Shown here one piece after another: positions 36,038 through 43,199 of a stretch of DNA of 64,000 bases; the first letter of the stretch is position 1, and the number at the start of each line of letters is the position of its first letter. Source of the stretch: Deferribacteraceae bacterium V6Fe1 (GTDB taxonomy: Bacteria; Chrysiogenota; Deferribacteres; Deferribacterales; Deferrivibrionaceae); assembly GCA_022813675.1 (NCBI GenBank), contig CP063375.1:1376001-1440000 (forward strand), written 5' to 3'. A program made the translations under genes and the position numbers. The notes beneath the pieces were generated by a model. The model made no database searches and was not told the origin of the DNA. It was given only the letters and a program-made list of their open reading frames with translations.

Positions 36038-36819
36038 CTGTTTTTTGACCCTTTAATCAGCTCTCTCTCTTTTTCAAAAATAAATTTTATTATCTCTTCC
36101 CTTATCTCTCTGTCAATATTATCATAATTTGCTCCATATATAAAACCCTTTGGTGTCTTTATTATGCTTACAATTTTGCATAAGACAGACAACTTGATTT
36201 TATAATAAGACTCGGCAATTTCACCTTCAAGGTAAATAGTGTCATTTTCATTAAAAATCTCTTTTGAAAAAAAGCTTAGACCGCCACCACTTATATCAAC
36301 TGCATTTACAGATATTAGGTCTGTTGAGATTTCGTTATTTTTGAGCAGGGTAATAATATCATCAAGCTTATTGTTCATTTCAAGTAAAAACTTCAGGATA
36401 AGCTGATTATTAAGGCTTTCGTTTGGAATTACATTTTTCACCTTTTGAGCAAGGGAGCTTTTGGATGCGAATGTGTTATTTTCAGATAGAATTACATACT
36501 TGCGCTTTTCACCCGGTTCAACCTTTTTTATCTTAAAAATTCCTTTATAATCAATTCTATTGTATTCTCTTTCAGAGTCAAAGTCTATCTTTTTAAGTCC
36601 CTTTAAAGTCAATGTATTACTTTCAAGTTTAACGCTTTCAACTTCAAATACTTTGAGCTGATTATTTTCAGAGAATGTTGCCCATACTTTGATAAAGTTT
36701 TCGTCTATTTCTTTTGTTTTGATGTTGACCACAATCTCATTATTTTCGGTTTTGATTATGTTACCGTAATGGGTTTTAATATCATTTTCGTAAAGTGTTC
36801 TTATCTTAATCACTATCAT
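36034..36819 (-). CDS. PilZ-domain protein, probable cyclic di-GMP receptor
   Basis: A 261-aa protein. The N-terminal third is a beta-rich YcgR-like domain. An RXXXR motif (REYNR) near residue 83 is followed much later by the DXSXXG motif (DISGGGLSF) near 172, which together form the usual cyclic di-GMP site, and a C-terminal helix (REEIIKFIFEKEREL). The spacing between the two motifs is longer than in a compact PilZ domain, with a helical insert of about 70 residues between them. In a flagellar operon it would fit control of motor function in response to the second messenger; that is inference. Confidence 0.8.
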   Translation of the reverse strand: MIVIKIRTLYENDIKTHYGNIIKTENNEIVVNIKTKEIDENFIKVWATFSENNQLKVFEVESVKLESNTLTLKGLKKIDFDSEREYNRIDYKGIFKIKKVEPGEKRKYVILSENNTFASKSSLAQKVKNVIPNESLNNQLILKFLLEMNNKLDDIITLLKNNEISTDLISVNAVDISGGGLSFFSKEIFNENDTIYLEGEIAESYYKIKLSVLCKIVSIIKTPKGFIYGANYDNIDREIREEIIKFIFEKERELIKGSKNR

Positions 36820-36822
36820 AAT

Positions 36823-37059
36823 TTATCCTTTAAAGTCGATTATTTGTCCGTGCTCCTCTTCGACAAATTTCTTTCTTTTGTAGTTTTTATCTTTCTTACC
36901 GTCCCTATTTTTTTGTTTGTAAGAATCCTTTTTTTCCCTTTTATCAATTGTTTTTGTCTGAGCATGTTCAGTTTGGACTACAATCTCGTTTTCCTGCTTT
37001 AATTTGATCCCAACTTCATTAGTCAAAACCTGTTGTTTGTTGAAAACATTCTTATCCAT
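36823..37059 (-). CDS. Small charged flagellar-operon protein, 5' end apparently frameshifted
   Basis: The intact frame from the ATG at 37059 gives 78 aa, rich in Lys, Glu and Gln and without a recognised domain. The same frame stays open upstream for 23 more codons (GIGPIDLQHVVGKISIVEKV and three more), which look like a real conserved N-terminus. A well-placed AAGGAG-N4-ATG at 37130 precedes it, but that ATG runs GGA then TAG. One extra G in the GGG run after the ATG would restore a 102-aa protein. So the gene is either damaged, misread by one base, or translated from a later start. Function unknown; I have a weak memory of similar small proteins beside cheR in flagellar operons. Confidence 0.6.
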   Translation of the reverse strand: MDKNVFNKQQVLTNEVGIKLKQENEIVVQTEHAQTKTIDKREKKDSYKQKNRDGKKDKNYKRKKFVEEEHGQIIDFKG

Positions 37060-37132
37060 TACATCCTGAACTTTTTCAACAATACTTATTTTGCCAACAA
37101 CATGTTGTAAATCAATTGGGCCTATCCCATTT

Positions 37133-37966
37133 TCACTCCTTTATGTAAACAATTCCTCCGCCAAAGTTTAACATTTTAAATTTGTCGGTGATTTTGTTTA
37201 GTGTCTCGGAATGTCCTAAAAATAAAAATCCTTTTGGTGAAAGTGTGTTGTAAAACATTTCCATAACCTTTTGCTTAGCAGGGATATCGAAATAGATGAG
37301 TACATTTCTGCAAAAAATAACGTCTGCTGTGCCAACTCTTGATGAGGCCATCCTTTCTACAAGGTTTGCTTTAAAAAAGGTTACCATACTCTTTATTTCA
37401 GGAGAAAGTTTGTAAACAAAGCCATCTTTTTCAAAATATTTATTGATTATGGTTGGTGGTACCCCTCTGAAAGAAACCGTCCGATATTCACCTTTTTTGG
37501 CAGTTTCAAGGACTTCAGTATTGATATCGGATGCAAAAATATCAACCCTTACTTTTCCAAGAAGCCCTGATTCTTTTAGTAAAATTGCAATAGAATATGG
37601 CTCCTCACCTGTTGATGATGCTGCTGACCATATCTTAATACTTCTCTTTCCTTTGGAAATAAGCTCAGGAATTACTTTATTTACAAGATAATCCATTTGC
37701 GGTCTTTCCCTAAGGAAATAGGTTTCATTAATTGTAACAAGGTTTAACAGGGTTATCATTTCCTGCATTTTTTTAATATCATACTTGAGATAGTAGATAT
37801 AATCTTTGAATGAGTTAAAATTAAGCTCTTGTATCCTTCTTGAGAGTCTGTTTTCAAGAAGATATTTCTTTGTAGCGCTAAACGTAATTCCAGAGTGTTT
37901 GTAAATTATATCTGAAAGCTCGGCAAACTCATCATCTTTCAGTTTTATAGTGCCTGCCCCAATCAT
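37133..37966 (-). CDS. cheR: Chemotaxis protein methyltransferase CheR
   Basis: A 277-aa SAM-dependent methyltransferase that methylates glutamates of chemoreceptors. An N-terminal helical domain (about 1-80) precedes the catalytic domain with IKIWSAASSTGEEPYSIAI, VDIFASDINTEVLETAKKG and VIFCRNVLIYFD, the latter the CheR signature. There is no C-terminal pentapeptide-binding TPR. The start overlaps the STAS-HEAT gene by four bases (ATGA). Confidence 0.95.
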   Translation of the reverse strand: MIGAGTIKLKDDEFAELSDIIYKHSGITFSATKKYLLENRLSRRIQELNFNSFKDYIYYLKYDIKKMQEMITLLNLVTINETYFLRERPQMDYLVNKVIPELISKGKRSIKIWSAASSTGEEPYSIAILLKESGLLGKVRVDIFASDINTEVLETAKKGEYRTVSFRGVPPTIINKYFEKDGFVYKLSPEIKSMVTFFKANLVERMASSRVGTADVIFCRNVLIYFDIPAKQKVMEMFYNTLSPKGFLFLGHSETLNKITDKFKMLNFGGGIVYIKE

Positions 37967-39384
37967 AACTCACCAACCAACCCTGCAAGTTTATCTTTTA
38001 CGTATCTGTTAGTTTCTTTCTCAAGAGCCTGTTTAAAGATATTTGCAGTTTCACTCAAAGATAAAGTTTCAAGTATTTCTGCAGCCTTAAACCTAACAAT
38101 CCAGCTATCGTCTTTCAATAACATCTCTTTTGCTGCACTAATAGCCATCTCTTTGTTTAGAAGGTAGAGTGAGTTTAATGATTCTTTTCTTAAATCTTCA
38201 TTCTCCTCTTCAAGAAGTTGGTATAAAAAATCGCTTACATCTGCACCAATCTTGCCCAGAGCTTCTAAAATAGCCACCTTAACCCTTGTGGTTGAGCCAG
38301 GATACAGATGCATTAATTTATCGGCACATTTGAAATCTCTACAAATATTGCCAAGTGTTTTTATTGCAAAAAATGATACCATTTCATCTTTATCGTTGGT
38401 ATATTCCATTATTTTATCAACTTTATCGGTGGCGTTGATTCTTGACAATGATGCTGCAGCAGATTCCCTTACCTCTTCTGATACATCTTTAAGCAAGTCT
38501 ATTAAAATGTCTGCCACTTCAATTTTATTAAAAAATGAAAGACACTTGACCATTATGCTTTTTACAGCAGGATTTTTTTCTTTTTTGATGGCCTCTAACA
38601 GGTAACCAAATGATTTGTCATCATTGATAAGTGACAGAGATTTAGCAGCAATTTTTCTAAGTCTTTCATCAGGACTTAGTAAAAGCTCTTTTAGCTTATC
38701 AGCATCATTATCATCACTTAAAAGTGATATTGATGCAGCAGCAGCTTCTGCGACATCGATAAATTCACTTTTAAGATATTCATAAATCTTATCTTTCAAA
38801 TCATCAAGCCCGAGCCATCCGGCGACCAAAATGGAGGCTTTTTGAACATTTGCGACCTCAAAGTTCATAAACTCAGGGATAAGTTTTTCCACAGCTTCTT
38901 CATGTACTTTTCCGAGTGTAATTAGTGCATACTCCAATATTACCGGGTCGTCAGTCTTTAGTGCTTCAAAAAGCTTATTCTTGAAATCTTCGTTATAGTT
39001 TTGTGCAATAAAATCTGAAACTTCATCTGCAATCTCAGGATTGAAAAAAGATTCAATCAGTTCATCACTGCTATAAGATGAGTAATCTCTTTCTATTTGA
39101 AATTGAGATAAAAGGTTAGTTATTTCAAGTATTTGTAAAACACTTTCCATAACATTTGTCAAAAATAGCCTGACATCATCTTTCATTAGAACTTTTTTAA
39201 AAGCAATAAGTTGAGCCAGGTCTTTACTTTGTATGTAGAAACAGTTTTTCAGGTCAAGGATAACTTCCTTAACAGGCTTATTTTCATTATAAATATTAGC
39301 TAAAGACTCAAAATCTTTAGTGTCAGGCTCTTGAGTCATTAAAATTTTTAGTTTACCTGACTCTTTTTTAAATGAAATATTCAT
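37963..39384 (-). CDS. STAS-domain protein with HEAT repeats
   Basis: A 473-aa protein of unusual build. Residues 1-100 form a STAS-like domain (EVILDLKNCFYIQSKDLAQLIAFKK, with a Ser at the position that is phosphorylated in anti-anti-sigma factors). From about 110 to the end come HEAT/PBS-type repeats of about 31 residues with recurring ALGK, VRESAAASLSRI and VRFKAAEIL units. It follows a stand-alone STAS gene and a SpoIIE-type phosphatase, so it probably takes part in the same partner-switching network, the HEAT solenoid acting as a protein-docking surface. No characterised homologue known to me. Confidence 0.82.
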   Translation of the reverse strand: MNISFKKESGKLKILMTQEPDTKDFESLANIYNENKPVKEVILDLKNCFYIQSKDLAQLIAFKKVLMKDDVRLFLTNVMESVLQILEITNLLSQFQIERDYSSYSSDELIESFFNPEIADEVSDFIAQNYNEDFKNKLFEALKTDDPVILEYALITLGKVHEEAVEKLIPEFMNFEVANVQKASILVAGWLGLDDLKDKIYEYLKSEFIDVAEAAAASISLLSDDNDADKLKELLLSPDERLRKIAAKSLSLINDDKSFGYLLEAIKKEKNPAVKSIMVKCLSFFNKIEVADILIDLLKDVSEEVRESAAASLSRINATDKVDKIMEYTNDKDEMVSFFAIKTLGNICRDFKCADKLMHLYPGSTTRVKVAILEALGKIGADVSDFLYQLLEEENEDLRKESLNSLYLLNKEMAISAAKEMLLKDDSWIVRFKAAEILETLSLSETANIFKQALEKETNRYVKDKLAGLVGEL

Positions 39385-39387
39385 TGT

Positions 39388-39708
39388 TTACCCCAATGCA
39401 GCAGACTCGCTATCGTGAATTTTAAAAACTTTATCAAGCCCGGTAAATGCGAACATATCCCTGATATCTTTTGACATTTCGCAAAGTGCAAGCTCTTTTT
39501 TATCTTTTCTGCTTTGTTTTAATAAATCGATAATTTCTCTTAATCCAGAGCTGTTCATATAGACGACCCCTTTAAAAGAGAGAGCAGCGAAATCTTTTGT
39601 TTTGAAAACTTCTAAAACCTTGTTTTTTAGTTCCAACCCTGTTTGTGCATTGATTTCACCTTTCAAATAAACAACAGTTTTTCCATTCTTTTCTTGGATA
39701 TCAAACAT
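39388..39708 (-). CDS. STAS-domain anti-anti-sigma factor-like protein
   Basis: A 106-aa SpoIIAA/RsbV-like protein. The phosphorylation site region reads YMNSSGLREI, with the usual Ser-Ser-Gly-Leu. In known systems the unphosphorylated form binds an anti-sigma kinase and frees a regulator, and a SpoIIE-type phosphatase resets it. The neighbouring phosphatase gene starts two bases upstream, so the two are a natural pair. The matching kinase/anti-sigma factor is not in the window. Confidence 0.88.
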   Translation of the reverse strand: MFDIQEKNGKTVVYLKGEINAQTGLELKNKVLEVFKTKDFAALSFKGVVYMNSSGLREIIDLLKQSRKDKKELALCEMSKDIRDMFAFTGLDKVFKIHDSESAALG

Positions 39709-41280
39709 TTAATCCTCCTTTTTTATAACAAATATAGTAATATCATCATCGAAGGGTCTGCCTTCGGTGAATTCTTTTAAATCTTTCATTATATTATCTA
39801 TTATAACACAGCATTTTTCATTTTGAAACATAATTAACTTAGAAATTAATCTATCGTAGCCATATTGTTCACTTGATTTGTTCATAGCCTCTACCAGACC
39901 ATCGGTGTACATAAAAAGGATATCACCGGTATCGATTTTGACATTGCCCTCTTCATACTCTACATCTTCAAATGTTCCCAAGAAGAGGCCGGATGCAGTA
40001 AGTCTTTTTACAGTCATTTCACTTTTATCAAAAAATAGTAATGGATTATGACCTGCACTGGCAAAATTGCACTCGGATGTATTTGAGTTCATTACAAGGT
40101 AAAACATAGTAACAAAGTCAGTGGTATAAATATTATCACAAAGTATTTCATTAACCATAGCAAGGGCTTCGGAAGAGGAAATGACATCATAGGTGTATGA
40201 TCTCATTATTGCTCTTGTGATTGCCATTATAACTGCCGCAGGTATTCCATGTCCTGATACATCAGCTACCGTAAACCCGTAATAGCCATTGCTCATTTTT
40301 ATACAATCGTAATAGTCACCGCCAGCTTGCTCTGCAGGTGTATAGAATGCACCAAAGTCAAATCCTTCTATGTCAGGTAATTTTTCCGGTAAAAGACTTG
40401 TCTGTATTTCACCGACTTGTCTTAATTCATCATCAATAAGTTTTTGAGCTTCCTGCAGTTTGGCATTCATTTTTAGTAAGTCTTCATTAAGGATTTTCAT
40501 CTGATGTTGCTTCTCTTTTAAATCATTTTGCTGCTTTTTAATCTCATCAAGCAAATATATCTCTTTTGTGGTATCTCTTACACTCTCTACAACATATTCA
40601 TCAAAAAGGTTAAAATTTACTGTTAAATGCTTATCTTTAATTTTTCTTGCTGACTTAACTGTTTTTTTATCTTTGAAAGGGCATTCGGGGCATTGGTTAT
40701 TAAAACCGTAAATATTATAGCATTTCTCAATATTTTTATCTTTATATTCAGTTAATGTTTTAATTTTATAATTGCTTGTGATTACGTTAAAATTATTGTC
40801 AATAACCATCAATCCTTCTTCAGTGCTGTTAAGAATCTTTTCAAGAAATATTCGCTTCTTTTCGGTTTCCCTTTTTTGAAGGTTTAGCATCACATTTTTT
40901 GCCTTGAGCTCTTTAAGGTGATGATTTAATTTATCCATCATTTTTTTGTTTTCAGTTATGTCATTTAAAATTTCTATATAACTATTCGTGGTAGTTTTAC
41001 TAAATTGAGCAGAATATATTTTTCTGAAACCTCTATGTGTCAATACATCGTGAGTAATCATCTTAGGAAGTTTATTGTCAATCAAATCTTTTAGTTGGCA
41101 ATTTTCGCAAGGGTTTGTTAGACCGAAAAGGGCAGAGTAACATTTTTTCCCTAATAACTGCTCTGAAGTTTTTCCTGTGAGTGATTTTACAGGATAGTTT
41201 ACGTATTGTATTTTATAGTTACTGTCAATTTCTATAACTATATTTTCAATAAAATTGAGTATCTCTCTACAACTATCCAT
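39709..41280 (-). CDS. PAS-PAS-SpoIIE (PP2C) serine phosphatase
   Basis: A 523-aa signalling phosphatase. Two PAS-like domains (about residues 1-115 and 145-240) are joined by coiled coil. Each PAS carries a cysteine group: CYSALFGLTNPCENC in the first, KCYNIYGFNNQCPECP in the second. The C-terminal RsbU/SpoIIE domain shows all metal-binding acidic sites: AGGDYYD, VADVSGHG, YTDGLVEA and FDDDITIF. It should dephosphorylate the STAS protein encoded next. No membrane segment, so it senses a cytoplasmic signal; the cysteines make redox, metal or haem sensing possible. Confidence 0.9.
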   Translation of the reverse strand: MDSCREILNFIENIVIEIDSNYKIQYVNYPVKSLTGKTSEQLLGKKCYSALFGLTNPCENCQLKDLIDNKLPKMITHDVLTHRGFRKIYSAQFSKTTTNSYIEILNDITENKKMMDKLNHHLKELKAKNVMLNLQKRETEKKRIFLEKILNSTEEGLMVIDNNFNVITSNYKIKTLTEYKDKNIEKCYNIYGFNNQCPECPFKDKKTVKSARKIKDKHLTVNFNLFDEYVVESVRDTTKEIYLLDEIKKQQNDLKEKQHQMKILNEDLLKMNAKLQEAQKLIDDELRQVGEIQTSLLPEKLPDIEGFDFGAFYTPAEQAGGDYYDCIKMSNGYYGFTVADVSGHGIPAAVIMAITRAIMRSYTYDVISSSEALAMVNEILCDNIYTTDFVTMFYLVMNSNTSECNFASAGHNPLLFFDKSEMTVKRLTASGLFLGTFEDVEYEEGNVKIDTGDILFMYTDGLVEAMNKSSEQYGYDRLISKLIMFQNEKCCVIIDNIMKDLKEFTEGRPFDDDITIFVIKKED

Positions 41281-41283
41281 TTT

Positions 41284-42252
41284 TCACCTTATGTTAAAGT
41301 ATATTATAGCAGCAACCAGGATAATGATAATAGAAATAGCTATTAGTTTTGTTGAGCTTATATAAGTATTCTTTATCTGACCTTTTTTATAATTATCTAC
41401 AATTTCATCTATTTGTGTTAAATTATCAAGATTTGTTATCAGATTATTTTTATATTTTTCTACATCCTCTTCCGCTTCATATTCTGCCAAAGCACCAATA
41501 TAAAGTATACAATTTTTGAGGGTATCAAAAAGAAGCTCTTTTGCTTGGCCGACTTCAGGGGGAAGCTGAATAGAAGAAATTTTAATAAGCTCCGGCAAAA
41601 GTGCATATTGAAGTTTTTTCAATTTATCCCTTTCTTCTACTGAGATTTTGTTAATATCTTCGATAGAATCCAGGGTTTTTAGTGTTTGTTCTACTTTAAT
41701 CAGCGTTTTATTAGCATAAGAGGAGATATGTTCCAATTTTAAAACAATATGTTTTATTTCCTGTTTATGTGATTCCAGATAATTTTTAATTAATATAAAT
41801 CCGCTCGGGACTTTTACCTTTTTTCTTTTTACCCTGGTTTCTTTGTTTTCCGATTTTGCCTTAATTACGCTGACAGTCTCTATAATTTCAGATGGAGTAA
41901 ATATGAAATGATTTTTTCCGTCCAGGATATCAAGATTATCTTCCGATATACCACCATTTGTGAAGAAAAAAAGCTTTGTCAGATTTTCATCGTTCATTGC
42001 TCTTAAGACTTCAATTGGGATATCTTTGGAAATATCTGAGCCTGAATTGGTTATTTCTATCCACACCAGAGCTTTGTCGGATTCATTTTTTTTGGACAGC
42101 CAGAGCTCAACCCTTCTTTTTTCAGGCAATTCTTTTATATTTCTATGAAAAATAAAATTAAAGTCATCCATAATGGATGCAGCAAGCTCATAAAAGTCAG
42201 ATATTCCGATATTATAAAATTTTTCAAAATCCAAGGTTTCATTTGTATTCAT
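41284..42252 (-). CDS. Uncharacterised tail-anchored protein
   Basis: A 322-aa protein I cannot assign. I prefer the ATG at 42252, after GGGTGGA and 14 bases inside the OmpA-like gene, over the longer frame to 42321. The N-terminal half is alpha/beta with segments VELWLSKKNESDKALVWIEIT and LTKLFFFTNGGIS, which recall, weakly, the PD-(D/E)XK/Mrr-like nuclease fold. A basic linker (RVKRKKVKVP) and helical coiled-coil region follow. A single membrane helix close to the C-terminus (about 300-318) anchors it. Context: between an OmpA-like protein and the partner-switching phosphatase. Confidence 0.7.
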   Translation of the reverse strand: MNTNETLDFEKFYNIGISDFYELAASIMDDFNFIFHRNIKELPEKRRVELWLSKKNESDKALVWIEITNSGSDISKDIPIEVLRAMNDENLTKLFFFTNGGISEDNLDILDGKNHFIFTPSEIIETVSVIKAKSENKETRVKRKKVKVPSGFILIKNYLESHKQEIKHIVLKLEHISSYANKTLIKVEQTLKTLDSIEDINKISVEERDKLKKLQYALLPELIKISSIQLPPEVGQAKELLFDTLKNCILYIGALAEYEAEEDVEKYKNNLITNLDNLTQIDEIVDNYKKGQIKNTYISSTKLIAISIIIILVAAIIYFNIR

Positions 42253-42952
42253 AAATTTCCACCCGTCTGTTAACAGGACTTCCATTAAATGTGTTGTCTT
42301 TTTTTGGATAAAATTCTCCAAAACCCGCTATTTTCAGGTTTTCATATTTGAGCCCTTTTTTTTCAATTAAATATTTTTTCACTTCAAGAGCACGTAGTAT
42401 AGACAGCTCATAATTTGTTTTAAAATAAGCATTTGGTTTTACAGGAAGACTGTCCGTATAGCCGTAAATGAGATAAATCTTGTTATTTGAAAAAGTTAAA
42501 TTATCAAATGTTGAAAAATCGGCATTGTATTTTCCTGATTCAAAGTAAATATCAGCGACAAAATTTATGTTTTTAAAGTTAGTGTTAAAATTTTGAGACA
42601 TGTTGTGAGAAGTAGCATCCTCAGTGCCTTGAAGCATGCTATTGCTGTTATTGATGTTGTTAGTGTTATTTTTTGCTTCCTCATTGAGCGCAGGCGGGTT
42701 AAACTTTTTTATATTTAAGATTTTCCATCCATTTAGAGAAAGATGCTCTTTTGCATCATCTTCGGTATACGCCCATACATGAAAAGTTGTCTTAATCCCT
42801 TTAGGTGCTTTTTCCACATAAACTTCATATATATTTTTCTTGTTTTGCGCCAGACTATCTCCACCAAATATAAGGAGCAGGATTGTTATTAACAGGATAC
42901 TTTTTTGGTAACAATTCTTTTTTATTGTATTTATCAAGGTTAAAATCCTCAA
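42239..42952 (-). CDS. OmpA-like peptidoglycan-associated protein
   Basis: A 237-aa exported protein. The TTG start at 42952 gives a signal peptide ending near SLAQ (residue 36). A small N-terminal domain (IYEVYVEKAPKGIKTTFHVWAYTEDDAKEHL) is followed by an Asn-rich linker and a C-terminal OmpA domain with YFESGKY, IYGYTDSLP and LKIAGFGEFYP...NRRVEIYEY. OmpA domains bind peptidoglycan; in a motility operon a stator- or cell-wall-related role is possible, but there is no MotB-type membrane plug visible. It overlaps the upstream small gene by 98 bases, and a later TTG at 42940 is an alternative start. Confidence 0.8.
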   Translation of the reverse strand: MRILTLINTIKKNCYQKSILLITILLLIFGGDSLAQNKKNIYEVYVEKAPKGIKTTFHVWAYTEDDAKEHLSLNGWKILNIKKFNPPALNEEAKNNTNNINNSNSMLQGTEDATSHNMSQNFNTNFKNINFVADIYFESGKYNADFSTFDNLTFSNNKIYLIYGYTDSLPVKPNAYFKTNYELSILRALEVKKYLIEKKGLKYENLKIAGFGEFYPKKDNTFNGSPVNRRVEIYEYK

Positions 42953-43199
42953 CAGCCCTTTTTATATTATTATCGGCATAAATTTTTACTACTTTAAGGT
43001 TTACAATGACATCCTTCCCCCCGTTTAGATATAAAAATGTCACAGGGTCTTTAATAGAGGATGTCAAAAACCTCCTGCTATCAGTTGCAACCTCATACAC
43101 ATACACATAAGCGTAAGTGTGTTTACAAAATAAACATATAAGCAAAAAACTAAACGTTAGTCTTTTGCACAAGGCTGTTAATCTTAGCAACCATTTCAT
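42855..43199 (-). CDS. Small exported protein of unknown function
   Basis: A 114-aa frame with a clear signal peptide (hydrophobic TFSFLLICLFC ending near TYAY) and a short beta-rich mature part (EVATDSRRFLTSSIKDPVTFLYLNGGKDVIVNLKVVKIY). The ATG at 43199 lies 50 bases inside cheA; a TTG nine codons later would reduce this overlap and keep the signal peptide. Its 3' end overlaps the OmpA-like gene by 98 bases. Possible partner of the OmpA-like protein in the envelope. Not recognised. Confidence 0.65.
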   Translation of the reverse strand: MKWLLRLTALCKRLTFSFLLICLFCKHTYAYVYVYEVATDSRRFLTSSIKDPVTFLYLNGGKDVIVNLKVVKIYADNNIKRAVEDFNLDKYNKKELLPKKYPVNNNPAPYIWWR

